A stretch of 64,000 nucleotides of DNA from positions 963,508 through 1,027,507 of the forward strand of contig ML213504.1 in the NCBI GenBank assembly GCA_004369045.1. Reading direction: 5' to 3'. The stretch comes from Heliocybe sulcata. Its lineage: Eukaryota > Basidiomycota > Agaricomycetes > Gloeophyllales > Gloeophyllaceae. The first letter of the stretch is position 1; every line of letters starts with the position of its first letter. The notes beneath the pieces are model-generated. The model saw only the letters and a program-made list of their open reading frames with translations, was not told where the DNA came from and did not search any database. Below, one piece after another: positions 35,438-48,183 of this stretch. The translations under genes were made by a program, and so were the position numbers.

Positions 35438-36852
35438 TCAAGCTCGCGAAGAGTTGCGTTTGGGAGCCTCAGAGGGATTCCAGGACTTGGGCGGGCGCAG
35501 ACCAACATTCGCCAGCTGAAGCCTCGCCGTCTTGAACTCCAACTCCTCCATATGGTTCTGCGCGACCTGAGCAGCCTTTTTCTCTGCTTGGCGCTGAATC
35601 TCTGCCTCCGACTCATCAGACAGATAGTCTGTAAACCCCTCGGACGTGACTGTGCTGTCACTCAATGACCCGTTCGAGGAGCCCCCACTCTCGCTGCTGG
35701 CACTATTGGGTCCTTTCTTCGTAACCTCCATGCCGGTAAACACCTCGCCTAGACTGGCCCGCCGATTGGAAGAGCGTTTAGAGACGGTTTCCGACTTGCT
35801 CGAGACCTCAGAAGACTTCATAGGAGGAGAGGGAGGTTTGTTGGAGAGGTTCCTTGATGTAACTGTAGATGAACGGGAACGGCCTATCTGGTGGGTCTGT
35901 TCTTCTGCGGGCAGCGGGGATTTCGTCGTAGTGGGAGTCTGGAGTACAGCGGATACAGAGGGACGGCGTGCTGAGCCACGACGTCCCACCGACCCTTCCA
36001 AATCTTTCGGTTTAGATCCCGGAGATTCATGCCGCTTGTCCGCGTGGCGGTGGTTATCCCGTTGTTCGACAGCACCAGGAGAACCGGAACGCTGTGCTGC
36101 CGTAGCCCGTGAAATGCTCCCAGTCAGAGAGGTTGCCGGCTGCTTGGGACTGCTCCCAGAACGGGGTTTGGAAGCTACTCCCATGACGGCCGTCCTTATA
36201 GGGACAACGGTGGCCTTGACCGCACTACCAGAGCTGCTGCCGCTGTTTTTCCTCTCCATGGATGGCGCTGGCGGTGGGAGACCGGCCACACGAGGCAGTG
36301 GACTCGACCTGCTTGTGACGACCCGCTCCAACAGTGCCTTGATCTCCGCCGGAATAGGGATATGATGTACCGTGCTAACGGCAATCCAGTCCGCGGCGGG
36401 CACTTTCTTGGTCTCGCCAGCTCCAGGAGGTCTACAGCATCCCGGCCAGCCAGGATTCTTACTGCCTGACAGACTTGGGGGCGGATTGGTTTCAGCCCAC
36501 TATGATAATAGAGTCAACTATCTATGAAGATTTGCATCGTGGCAGATCGCTCACCTTGCAGTACCCGCAACCATTGAAGGTTTGGACTGGAAATTGCGTT
36601 GATTAGATAATAATCGGCAAGGCTATGGCACGGACACTAACCTTCAGCGTTCTTCAAGTATACGACCTCCCCGGGGTGCGCTGCCTCGTTCCGGCATACT
36701 CCCCGCTTGTGGGGGCACCTGAGTGCACAGCTGGATAAGCGCTAAGCCTCAAGCAATTTGGGCGGAACTTACCTGGAGCCGCTAGGTTTGTAGACCTTGC
36801 ACATCGGACAAGTGCTGATCGCTTGCTCGACCGAGCCATCTACGACGCACAT
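35438..36852 (-). CDS. Cys-rich N-terminus plus long disordered region, unknown function
   Basis: Four exons join in frame: MCVVDGSVEQAISTCPMCKVY, CPHKRGVCRNEAAHPGEVVY, VQTFNGCGYCK and WAETNPPPSLSGSKNPGWPG, then one 1-kb exon. The first 60 residues carry paired Cys (CPMC, CPHKRGVC, CGYC, GCC), suggesting a small zinc-binding module. I do not recognise a named domain. The rest is Ser/Pro/Arg-rich and probably disordered, with a short coiled segment near the end (EAEIQRQAEKKAAQVAQNHM). The start at 36852 is the first Met in frame with the Cys block. It diverges from the NCS1 gene. Confidence 0.72.
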
Positions 36853-37340
36853 GGTGGGCCGCGACGTCGAAGCGGAGAGGCGGTCGGGCTGTTAAATAGA
36901 TGGAGAACTGGCAAGTGCTAAAAAGGGCATACAACGCTGTTTGTACTGAGAAAGAACTGTTGGACGGAGAAGGCAGGCCCGGCATGTGGTTTCCCCTCTG
37001 GCTGATCGATTCTGTTTAAGCCAAGCATGGATTTCGACGATAAGCTGGAGAATAGGCAGGGATACAACTGGAAAACTAGCAAACAGTGAGCAACCGAGCG
37101 TGTCTGCGCTTATAAGTGGTCTGCGCTGCCTCGTGTTGCGGATGTAAATACTCTCTCCTTCCAACCGTCCTCGAGGCAGCGACCAAGTGCCCGCCTCTAT
37201 ATACGGCAGCTGTACCGCCGGCTCTAGGGAGATTACCGGGCCTGATAATCGCACAGCCTTTCCTTGTATGACATCTGCACTGCACTGCCGTTACGCCCCC
37301 GACCGCCACAGCCCAGACCGCTTGCATCCTATCCATCACC
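36853..37340. promoter_or_regulatory. divergent region upstream of NCS1
   Basis: A 488-bp spacer between diverging starts. Minus-strand frames in it have no motif. Promoters of both genes are expected here; none was recognised by motif. Confidence 0.4.
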
Positions 37341-38168
37341 ATGGGCAAATCGCAGAGTAAGTTATCACCGGAGCAGCTTGCCGACCTGCAGAAGAACACG
37401 TATTGTGAGTGTCTTCCATCGCTGCTGCATGTTCGCGCATTTATCATTCATGTAGTCGACAAGAGGGAGCTTCAGCAATGGTAGTCGTCCTTTCCTGGTG
37501 ACTGCATTGCACTGACGCTCGCACAGGTACAAGGGTTTCCTCAAAGACTGTCCCTCCGGCCAGCTCGACAAGACTGAATTTGGCCGAATATACAAGCAGT
37601 TCTTCCCCTTCGGCGATCCGGGCGAGTTCGCGGACTACGTGTTCAATGTATTCGACGAGAATAAGAACGGGACCATTGATTTCAAGGAGTTTATCTGCGC
37701 GCTTAGTGTCACAAGCAGAGGACGCTTGGATGAGAAGCTCAAATGTGCGTCTATCAGTTCACCGCCTCCCCGTCATTCCTGATCGCTTCACCCAGGGGCG
37801 TTCCAGCTATATGATATCGATGGCGATGGTTTCATAACGTACGACGAGATGCTACAGATAGTCCAATCAATATACAAGATGACTGGGCAGATGGTAAAGC
37901 TGCCAGCGGACGAAGATACCCCAGAAAAGGTCGGATCAATGCTAATTGCGGCCGCCTCCCTCCTGACCTTTGGCATTCCTTCAGCGTGTGGATAAGATCT
38001 TCAAGAATATGGATAGGGACAAAGACGCGAAACTGACGTATGATGAGTTTGTGGAAGGAAGCAAACAGGACCCGACAATCGTCCAGGTACGCCACATTAC
38101 CGATGTCCTCCCTAGCTTCAATTAAAGCCGTCGTTCAGGCGCTGTCGTTATATGATGGCCTGGTATAA
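37341..38168 (+). CDS. NCS1: neuronal calcium sensor 1 / frequenin
   Basis: Myristoylated EF-hand Ca2+ sensor that activates the PI4-kinase Pik1 at the Golgi in fungi. The start [13 protein letters not shown] has Gly-2 for N-myristoylation. About 190 residues: a degenerate first EF hand ([16 protein letters not shown]), then functional loops [24 protein letters not shown] and [12 protein letters not shown]. The tail [10 protein letters not shown] matches frequenins. Six exons; an early intron splits MGKSQ from the next block. Length and order fit the family exactly. Confidence 0.95.
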
Positions 38169-38555
38169 CGTCGGGGGAGCCGCTCGGCTCGATTCCATCC
38201 GCAGGGCTTTCAGTGAGTGTCTTGCTATCTGCATTCGCTGCTACTTGTATACCGATCGTTCCATGCTCAGGATATGCTGTAGATTGTATTCTTTGTATCT
38301 TTATGGATAGACTATGCGGCGGTGATAGGACCCACCGGCCGTCCTCACGATATCTTACAATAACAGTAACAGAACGTATACCGACCTCGGCGACGTTCGC
38401 TACTGGATTTTCTATATGTAATCATCGTACGTCGTCCCTGGACCTATTTCGCACTGTAGCCTTACACTCGGTAATATGTCAGTTTCTTTTGCGCAGCGAT
38501 CTATATTATACGAGGCAGCTGCTACTTGACTTGGACATACCCGTATACTGGTACA
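38169..38555. other. convergent 3' intergenic region
   Basis: A 387-bp spacer between the NCS1 and EMC3 stops. It should hold two 3' UTRs; no other signal is visible. Confidence 0.5.
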
Positions 38556-39663
38556 TTAGGACGGAGGCAGTTTACCGTATCTCCGAAGTACCCTCTGCTC
38601 CACATCTTTGCCGACCCACGAGTACAGACCTTCCGCAAGCTCTAGGTTGTCCTTCTCGGCCTTTAGTAGCTTACTGTAATCCTGAGCTTGTCCGGGTGCC
38701 TGCGGGACGCCGGCGGCGAAAGGACTCGCCATATCACGCGAGGCGTCAGCAGCTTAGGCACAAGATCCGAAGATATCAGATGTCCAGAAGCTGCAAAAGA
38801 AACGAATGCGCAACTGACCATTATCACCGCCAAGGATCAGGCGATAGAGACCATTCAGTCCGAAGAAGTTGAGGAAGTACCATGACAGAGATGACACCCA
38901 TCTGACATCCATGTCGGGTGTTTCGATACCGCGCTGGAGCATGGACTTGAAGCCGAGTGTCAGTGGGAACGGAAGCTTGACTGCGCCGTATATCCAGTCA
39001 GCAGCGACCCCACCGGTGCCCGGCTATATCACTCACTCAGGACGAAGCCTTGGAAGAAGAAGTTGATCCAGCCCATGATAATCATCTGTGGGACCATCAT
39101 CACCATTTGGGTCTTCATACCCGCCATCATGCCATCCATAGCATTCGGGTCCGAAAGAGGATTGGGCGGTGTGGAGGGAGCATCTGCCTTAGGCGGACCA
39201 TCCTTCAAATATGTTCCTGCCTCGAAGGCCTGCGAGAGATTCTGAGAGATGGACTTGTAGAACGACTCGGGAATGGGAGAGTTCGTAGATGTCGTTCTCA
39301 GAATCTGTGAACGAACCAGGGCACGCCTGACATCGATGCCCCTCCGTCGGCCACGGTCATGAGGGTACGTCGCGCCACTCACTGTTCCCGGATTGCGGCT
39401 CTAGGGAGCTTTTTCGGAGGAGACTGCAGCAAAATCACGACGTAGTGACGCAGAATGCCAACCAATATCTGGAGAACACAGGCTTCAGTTCCAGTGGCTC
39501 TGAGTGCACGTCTCATGACACGTACCATTACAAGAGTGATGGGGAAAAGCACCCAGTCCCGTATCTGCGGGTCAAGGTACAATGACACCCTTCAACAAGC
39601 ACCATAGTGTAAATCAGCTGGAGGAAGTGAAGAGAGGTAAGAGTCGTACGCATTGTTCGACAT
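38556..39663 (-). CDS. EMC3: ER membrane protein complex subunit 3
   Basis: Core membrane insertase subunit of the EMC (YidC/Oxa1/Get1 superfamily). The start MSNNA is joined by an intron to [21 protein letters not shown]. Then [41 protein letters not shown], the first cytosolic helices, [42 protein letters not shown] and [21 protein letters not shown]. The C-terminal block [20 protein letters not shown] and [19 protein letters not shown] is strongly conserved in EMC3. Six exons. It diverges from the helicase gene across 190 bp. Confidence 0.92.
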
Positions 39664-39853
39664 GGTTTACGTCTAGAGGTGCTTTCGGATGTGTCCGAAG
39701 CGCGGGACCGACGCGTGCATTCCCTCGCGCTTTTTGATCGCGACAAGTCAGTAGCCACAACCGGACTGCACTGAGCGCGGTATTTACTTCAAATCACACT
39801 TCATTATAGAGTCTCTCAGGCCGGTCCTAAGCTGCTGTTCTTCGTCCTGAACC

Positions 39854-42800
39854 ATGGTCAATATTCTCCGCCATCTGGAACTCCTTGCCGACTCAGTCCC
39901 AGAGTCCGATGTCGACCGACGCGGTGTGGAGGAATGGTTGAGGTCCGTCGGAATTAGCGCATCGGGCACTGTTCATTAGAGGGTTGACATGCTCCTGAAG
40001 CATCCGAAAACCAGGTAAAGGTGAGAAGGGAATGTAAGATGTGACCCTGCCTTTGCCGAAATACATCTCAGGCAAGGCCAAGGAGGACACAGACCAACTG
40101 GAAGAGGACCTTGGTCATGAGGAATCATGGAACTCTATCGTGGATGCGTCTAAAGCGGGGCCAACGAATGGACACGCAACCACTCCTTTGCCCTCTGAGC
40201 TAGCGCAATCTCTCGTTTCCCGTCTTATATCGTCAGTGAGGCAGTTCCGAATTCAGGGTACAGTGTTCTCAGCTCCTACTTAGTAAACCAAATGCCGAGC
40301 CACTTTTGAATACCTTGCACGCGACTCTGTCATCTTCGCGTCCCAACGATGCCATTTCCGAAGAGCTGGTCGAAATTATCGGTTTCGACGATCTTGACTT
40401 GGCTACGGAAATCTTGAGCCATCGAGCTGAGGTTACGGCCGTGGTAAGTCTGGCGTGGCTTTACCCAGCCCCTGCGTGATGTTCTTCAGCTAGGTGCTTG
40501 GACTGGTAATGCTGAACATCCAGTTGAACCAATCGAGCCTACCAGTAACAAATCCAAAGGGAAGGCCAGACGTGGCAAGTTGTCGGCTGTTGCATGACTA
40601 CTCCGAACGCTGACGATTATGCAGACGGCGTCCCTGATAGTGCAGACCTGTCACCAGAAGCTGTACGGAAGCGAATGCAGCAACAGCTCCGGGATAACGC
40701 TGCTCGCCCTCTGTTTACCGGAGTTGCGGTAAGGATGGTTGTCCGTCCTTGACTTTGGTACCTCATTCATCGTGTACAGCACGATGCGCCTGAAGTCTTG
40801 CCACACGTCTACAGTTCTTCCTCGATTGTTCAGAACAATATCTTGTCACAGATGGGTAGCAAGTACCTTCTACCGATGGGTACTACTCGACATGACCATG
40901 AGGTACCGTCCATCTTCAGACGATTTAGCTTTCTCCTAACTACTGATAGGAATATGAAGAAGTCGTTGTTCCTCCGGCTAAACCCGTTCCTCCTAGAGAG
41001 TCAGAACGCCTGATATCTGTTGCCGAACTGGATGATCTGGCTGCAGGCTCGTTCCCGGTAATTGCGAAGTTCCGTATGGGCATTCTGTTGAGCTAAGCAT
41101 CAGCACATAACTAGGGATACAAGTCGTTGAATCGAGTGCAGTCGATTGTATACCCTACTGCATATGGATCGAACGAAAATTTGCTCATTTGCGGTAAGGA
41201 CATTTTTGACCTCGCTAATGTTGAGGCTTACCTTCGAACTCTCGTCAGCTCCGACTGGTGCTGTCAGTACTCTCCAGAACATGAATGAAGAGGCGCTCAT
41301 ACCACTTATTGCAGGGTAAAACAGACGTGGCCATGCTGACTGTATTACGTGTCCTTGATCAGCATCGTTCCAAGGATCCGAATGCAAAGTCTCTGGCATC
41401 CACAATTGACGTCAAATCCTTCAAGATCATCTATGTGTATGCGCACATAATCTAATGAACGTGGCGAGTCTTACCATGCTGTAGTGCGCCCATGAAGGCT
41501 TTAGCAGCAGAAATAGTGCGGAAATTGGGTAGTCGGCTCAAATGGCTTGCTATTCGAGTTCGAGAGCTGACAGGTATAACTGACTACCCTCATCAAGGAC
41601 CTCGGAACCTCATGACTTTTAGGTGACATGCAACTAACCAAGGCCGAAATCGAGGAGACTCAGATTATCGTGACGACTCCCGAGAAATGGGACGTGGTGA
41701 CCAGGAAACCTACGGGTGAAGGAGAGTTGGTGACGGTAGGCTGCGTCATTACGCTCAATGGACGGTGCCTCACGGAGCGTAGAGGGTCAAACTTCTCATT
41801 ATTGATGAAGTTCATCTTCTGAACGAAGACCGTGGAGCAGTCATTGAAACTATTGTGGCAAGAACGCTTAGGCAGGTGAGAACACCTTGTTTAAGCCTTT
41901 ACTGAGTAGCGTTGCTGAAATCTACCAGGTCGAATCTAGCCAGTCAGTAATCCGAATTGTAGGTCTTAGTGCCACCCTACCAAATTACATTGATGTGGCA
42001 GACTTCTTGAGGTTCGGATCTTTTGTCCTTGACCTCATCTCGTCCTCACCTGTCACCATAGTGTTTCCCGGTATACCGGACTGTTCTACTTCGATTCTTC
42101 TTTCCGTCCCGTTCCCTTGGAGCAGCATTTTATTGGCGTCAAGGGCAAGCCTAACAGCCCTACATCAAAAAAGAACCTCGACAGAGTGTCATATGAGAAA
42201 GTGGCGGAGTTAGTCAACCAAGGTCATCAAGTCATGGTGTTCGTCCATGCCCGGAAGGAGACCGTGAAGACTGCTCAAGCTCTGCGCGAGGCAGCTCTAG
42301 CGGCTGGTGCCCTCGATGAGTTCAGTTGCCAAGATCATCCTCAGTGGTCGTTCTTCCGTCGGGATATTGGCACATCCAGGAACAAGGAGATGAAGCAGCT
42401 GTTTGACGACGGCTTCGGCATACACCATGCCGGTATGTTACGGAGCGATAGAAACATGATGGAGCGCATGTTTGGCGACAGAGCCATTAAGGTGAAATAT
42501 TGTCTAATGGTTAAACCTCTCATGCCTGACAGCTGCTAGGTTCTCTGCTGTACGGCCACTCTTGCTTGGGGTGTCAACTTGCCAGCTCACGCCGGTCAGT
42601 GCAAACAGAAGATAGCCAGGCAGCTCCTGAATAATCGTTTACAGTAATCATCAAGGGCACCCAGGTGTATGACAGCTCCAAGGGTTCCTTCGTCGATCTA
42701 TCGGTCCTGGATGTCTTGCAGGTATTCGGTCGAGCGGGTAGGCCAGGATTAGAAAGCAGTGGCGAGGGATATATCTGCACGACGGAAGATAAATTAACCC

Positions 42801-45800
42801 ATTACCTTGATGCGGTTACCTCGCAGGCGAGTACCAGACCAGCATGATGCCCGGAGGACTGACGTAATGCATTGAACGCAGAATCCGATCGAATCCAAGT
42901 ACGTCTAAAGCCAGCAGTCTAGCATCACTGAATATTAATCTTGGTTGCCAGGTTTGTTGGAGGCATGGTTGATGCCCTGAATGCAGAGATAGCCTTGGGC
43001 ACTGTTGCAACAGTCCCTGATGGCGTCCAATGGCTAGGCTATACATATCTCTTCGTAAGGATGCGCAAGAATCCATTTCAATATGGTGCGTGTCTAGCTC
43101 GCCAACGCTATGGATCTCATGGTTTGTTAGGCTTGTCCCGCGACGAGTTGGGTGACGATCCGCAATTGGGCAGTAAACGGGCACAACTCATAGCGTTTGC
43201 CGCCCAGCAGCTAGCTGAGGCGCGGATGATCATCTTCGATAGGCAAAGGGAGGCTCTACATATCACCGACATTGGCCGTATAGCGGCGAAATATTATATC
43301 AGGCATTCTTCGATTTTGATCTTCAATAAAGAATTCAGGCCGAAAATGACGGAGGCAGATATCCTTGCTATGCTAAGCTTGAGTACGGAGGTATGTATGC
43401 ATGCTGGAAAGATAATTCTGTGGCTAACCGGTCACCAGTTTGATCAGGTACAAACTCGCGAGTCGGAACAGAAAGAGCTGGAAGAGCTCATGAATCAAGC
43501 CCCGTGTGCGGTTAAGGTCGGTCCAGTGGTCGCTTAGACTCAGAACATCGGACTTATGTCAATTATGCATTGTAGGGAGGTACTGAGAACAGTCACGGCA
43601 AAGTGAATATCCTGCTACAGGGCTACATCTCTGGAGCAAGGGTGGAAGATTTCGCGCTCGTCTCGGATACAGCGTACGTGGCCCAAAATGCGGGACGTAT
43701 TATTCGAGCACTCTTGGAGATCGCAATCAGTCGCAAGTGGGCAAATGCGAGCTCTGCACTTATGGGCATGAGTAAGGCCATAGAGAAGCGCATGTGGCCC
43801 TACGATCACCCGCTCAAACAATTCACTCTCAAGTATGACGTTCTCTACAACTTGGAGCGGTGGGCGGACAACTATACGGTACCGGAACTGGCAGCCATGT
43901 CGGCTGCAGACCTTGGCAAGTTGATCCATCTGAACGAGCATCACGGTGCGGCTCTGCTGGACGCTGCGAAACAGTTCCCGACAGTAGAGATCAGTTATGA
44001 GCTTCGGCCCCTGGGATCCAACATTTTGAAGATTGCTGTGCATCTCGGCAGGGTGTTCAACTGGAGTTCCAAGATCCATGGGTCCGTCGAGCCCTTCTGG
44101 GTATGGATAGAAGATCACGAAGGCTTGAATATTCTTCAGATGGCGCATCTGGTTTTCAGACAATCCACCAAATCCCTCGACGCCGACTTCGTCATATCCA
44201 TTCCTAATGGCGACCTTCCACCATCAATGACAATACGGTTCGTCTCGGACAGATGGATCGGGGCCGAGGAAGAAGTATCTGTATCTTTCGATGGTCTCGT
44301 TATGCCAAAGCCTCCTCAGAGCCACACTCCGCGTCTGGATCTCCCTTTCCTGTCGTCATCGGTGCTTCAGCACTCTGCATTGGAAGATTTGCTGTCCAGT
44401 AAGGTTCGGAACTTCAATGCACTACAGACCCAGGTGTTCTGGAGTGTGATACGAACCCGGTCTACTTGTCTGGTATGCGGTCCCCCTGCGTGCGGGAAAA
44501 GCACCATGCTGCAGATCTTGTCATGGTAAGAAAGTCCTGTGAAAGCTTACTCGTCGTCTTACTCGTGATTTCCTAGGTCGACCCTCACGAACTCCGAAGA
44601 TTGCTCATGGGTACTTGTAGTGACGCCCCGGCGGAGCTTTGCCTCTGAACTCATCTCGGAAATGAGACCAATTTCTAGGGTCCTGGGCATTTCCGTGGAA
44701 TTGGCCACCGAACAAACTGTGTTCAGGACAGTGAAGGAAAAGACGATCAAATTCGTCGCCGCAACTCAGCTGCTGCCAGCTTTGGCGGCTGCAAGGAACC
44801 ACCGTGCTCTCTCCTCCTTGAAACTTGTCGCTTGTGATAGTCTGGAGCAACTAGACCCGGCATATGAAGCTGCCGTCTCTCTTCTCCGCCAAGCCTCACA
44901 GCACCACCCAATTCGTTTTGTTGGTTTCGCCAGCTCTCTGAACGATCCGACAGATCTTGCTGCCTGGCTTGATGTGGACCCTCTGGATCTATATGACTTC
45001 AAGCCAGTCGATAGTGATCAATCCCTGACCGTCTCCACACAGACTTTCACCATCCCTCATTCGGCAGCGCTCTTGAAAACAATGGCAAAGCCTGCATACT
45101 CTGCTATCCGCGCCGGGTCTTCTGATGGTCCCGCGATTGTATTCGTCCCAAGTCGCGGCCAGTGCCGTCCCGTGGCTTTAGATCTCATCACCCAGTGTGC
45201 ACTTGGGACAGGATCCATCTCGGGATATCTCCCGCCAGGCTTTCCTTCGATACACCTGGAAGATATCTGCTCTCGCTTACAAGATTTCAGTCTCGCGGAT
45301 GTTATCCGGAGCGGCGTCGGTATCTTTCATGATGGCGTCGTCCGATCCGACCGCGCTCTCATGCTTGACTTGTACGCAGACGGGATCATCAATGTCTTGA
45401 TAGTCCCTCGGGAGGCATGCTGGACACTGCCCGTACGCGCTGCTGTGGTAGTCGTGATGGGGACGCAGTACTTCTCGGTGCAGACCGACAGCGATGAACG
45501 GCAGCTGCGTGAATATGGGCTCGACGAGCTCGTGCGGATGCAGGGTCGCGCCGTACGGCATGGCGGGTCCGGCCACTTTCACCTGTTTTGCCAGGCAGAG
45601 AGCAAGGACACGTACGTCCGGCTCTTAGAAGACGGTCTGCCTCTGGAGTCCAAGCTCCTAGACACGTCGACGTTCTCAGACTGGTACAAGGACCGAAGAA
45701 AGGACGGCTCCATCTCGAGCAAACAGGACGCCATGGACATTCTCTCATGGACCTATCTTGCGCGTCGGATTGATAGCAATCCGGCTTACTACGATGTCGG

Positions 45801-45864
45801 GAGCGACTCCACACAGAAAGCGTTGTCACGTATAGTAGACGTATTGGACCAAAGATGCGAGTGA
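39854..45864 (+). CDS. SLH1: Slh1/ASCC3-type Ski2-like helicase with reduced second cassette
   Basis: Large helicase of the ribosome quality-control trigger/ASC-1 complex, which splits collided ribosomes. The start [13 protein letters not shown] is tentative. Cassette 1 is intact: Walker A spliced as [74 protein letters not shown] and VFGRAGRPG, followed by a Sec63 block ([28 protein letters not shown]). Cassette 2 has a Walker A ([10 protein letters not shown] at 44476-44505), but motif II reads CDSLEQ instead of DExH and motif VI reads MQGRAVRHG. The protein ends soon after [19 protein letters not shown], so the second Sec63 domain is missing. About 20 introns, roughly 1,650 residues versus about 1,970 in yeast. 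Confidence 0.88.
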
Positions 45865-45987
45865 TTTTATAATACATGACGGCTACATCATATGCTGGTA
45901 CAAGACACAAAATAGTAATAATTACGGCGAAGCAGCCCAATAATATGGTACGTCAGCGCACGGGACAGTTTTCTATGACATGGCTGT

Positions 45988-47717
45988 TCAGCTGATGTAT
46001 TTCTTGAGAGATTGTAGCCGTTCGCCTGCAAGTCGGAGAGTCTCCACGTCTTTGCAGAAACCGAATCGAGCGTACTTTTCTCCGATACTACAATGCTCTT
46101 CGCAGTAGAACTGGAGGTCGCGTAAGTATCCATTAAGCGGCGTGGCCGATGCAAGTGTGCGTACCTCGCTGACGGGTATCGACGAGACACCGATCTCGCA
46201 GGCAATGAACCAGCATGCTCTGCAGACACATGAGAGCTTGTTCATCTATGCCCACTGCAATAATCACTCACTTGAAGTCCTGGCCGCGGCCATCCAGCAT
46301 CTGAGGGAACTGATAATCTTCTGGGATCTTCAACGAAGAAATGTCCAACAGGATAAAGTAGCTGCCCTGCGGCAGAGTGTACTTCATCCCGAGTCGTTCG
46401 AACGCGTCGATAAGAACCGCGCGCCGCTCGTCGTACTCCCGGATCTGATTCTCGAAGTATCCCCTCTCCCTTGCCTGTTCGAGGCCGACGGCGGAAGCTT
46501 CCTGGAGGGGTGAGTTGGAGGAGAAGACGATGCGCGTGCAGGCGGCCAGGGAGGGTCTGATGATTGACGGGGGCCCGATCAGCCAGCCGATACGCCAGCC
46601 GGTCGCAGCGAATGCCTCTGCGAGCATATGTTAAAGACTGCTTTGTGATGACGGGAGGCGAGGTACGTACTACCCGCGGATCCGACAGTAACCGTGCGGT
46701 CCCACATGCCGGGGAGGTTGGCAATGCGGACGTGCTCGCGATCGTCGTAGACAAGGCAGTCGTACTACATGCTCACGTGAGTTAGGTGACACAGTGGGAG
46801 TTGGGATAGGAGACGCACGACTTCATCAGCCATTACGAGGAGGTTGAATTCCTCCGCGAGTGCTGCGATCTTCTCTAGCTCTTCGCGAGTGAACACCTTA
46901 CCCACGGGGTTGTGTGGGGTGTTCACGATGATCATTTTCGTTCGGGGGCTCATCGCGCGCCTGGAGAGAGGGGACTTAGCATGGCTCGCAGTGCGGCCAG
47001 TCATTTAGCCTTACCGAAGTTCATCAAAGTCGATTGTCCAGTCGTCGCCAGTAAGACGACCCTCCTTGGATTCGTTTGGGTGCAGTGGGACGTAGACTGG
47101 CGTGCCGCCATTGAAGGTTATCGAGGGAAGGTACTGGTCGAAGTATGGCTCGAACATGATAACTTCGTCGCCCTGCTCTAAGAAGGCTGTGAAGACAGAG
47201 TACTGTCCTGTGTGGACCCGAGTTAGAATTAGCTGCGCGTAAGAGATGTGAGAGTCCCCCACCTTCGTTGGCTCCACTCGAGACCTGGATCTCAGTCTCT
47301 ACATTCAATTCACGACCAAACGAGGGCCCGTAGTGCTTAGCGATGGCTTCCCGGAGCCGTAGACGGCCTTTGGGATGCGCATAATGATTGGGAGCGACTG
47401 TCCTTAACGCCTCCTCCGCTGCGTCTGTGACCCACTTTGGAGGCGCAAAGTTCATGTAGCCTTGTCCGAGGTTTATGCAGTCCTCCGGTAAATTGGCCAC
47501 ACTACAAAATGGTCAAGGTCATATCTCCAATGGCCAAAGATCAATCTTACTTGAAGATCGACCACACATCCTGAGCCAGAGCACGTCCGGTCAGCAGGCG
47601 CGATGAGTAGGGAATGAGATTGGATCGGTCCCTCGTCCCGTTGATACCATTAGCGGCTTTGACACCGTTCAGCCCGGTGTCGGCGGCAGCCTCCTTGTCG
47701 AGCGTCGGGATAGGCAT
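45988..47717 (-). CDS. BNA3: class I aminotransferase (kynurenine/glutamine transaminase K type)
   Basis: PLP enzyme of the kynurenine aminotransferase/cysteine-S-conjugate beta-lyase group; probably transaminates kynurenine or glutamine. The start MPIPTLDKEAAADTGL is followed by INLGQGYMNFAPPKWV, NHYAHPKGRLRLREAIA, VSSGANEGQYSVFTAFL, MFEPYFDQYLPS, IIVNTPHNPVGKVFT, MADEVYD and the PLP lysine in SAGKAFAATGWRIGW. The lysine codon is made by splicing at the gtacgtacc donor; a donor four bases earlier would replace it by Glu. The Arg that binds the substrate carboxylate lies in KYARFGFCKD. About seven exons and 440 residues. It converges with SLH1 at 123 bp. Confidence 0.9.
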
Positions 47718-48136
47718 GGATGAAAGTGGACGAGCGGTGGTTGGAATTCTTGACGGTATTTGTAGGCGCCGGTTACCGCGAAGTGCGAGGCGGACGGAAG
47801 AGCTTGAATAAAATGGCAGATTGTGAGTCAGGGCCGTCCATGATGTATATATTGGCCGCCAGCATCCTAAATTACACCAGAGTGGCGGTAATAGGGCAAT
47901 TTACTCACGTGACGCGGGACATGGCACCCGACAAAGCCGATTGCAATCCTATGCTGGCCCCGTGTCCTACTCAGCCGTCGTCGACCTGCCAGCTGAGCCG
48001 CCTCCAACAGCGGGATTGCTAAACTCTGGCGGTGCACACCTCACCTGGAGATTGTCTGTCTTATAACTCAAATCGCCTTTCTCACGACTACCAATCTCGG
48101 ACGATAAACCCGCTTCCCTGGCGTTCCTTGTCCGTT
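47718..48136. other. intergenic, aminotransferase promoter side
   Basis: A 419-bp stretch between the aminotransferase start and the transposon's left target duplication. No coding pattern is visible. Confidence 0.5.
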
Positions 48137-48143
48137 GCTAATT
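48137..48143. repeat. target site duplication, left copy (GCTAATT)
   Basis: Seven bases directly outside the left inverted repeat are repeated in the same orientation directly outside the right one. Confidence 0.85.
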
Positions 48144-48183
48144 CCCAGTAAGAACCGACATTTTTAAATATCATTTAGCTTCG
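48144..48183 (+). repeat. left terminal inverted repeat (40 bp)
   Basis: Reads CCCAGTAAGAACC...AGCTTCG and is the exact reverse complement of 50089-50128. Confidence 0.92.

Noticed and set aside
38213-38872. 219-codon plus-strand frame
   Set aside because: Antisense to the conserved EMC3 C-terminal exon; no motif.
45389-45940. 183-codon minus-strand frame overlapping the end of SLH1
   Set aside because: It runs antisense to recognisable helicase winged-helix sequence and has no motif.
46620-46690. apparent loss of the PLP lysine (SAEAF) in the aminotransferase
   Set aside because: Using the consensus donor gtacgtacc four bases later gives SAGKAF, with the lysine present.
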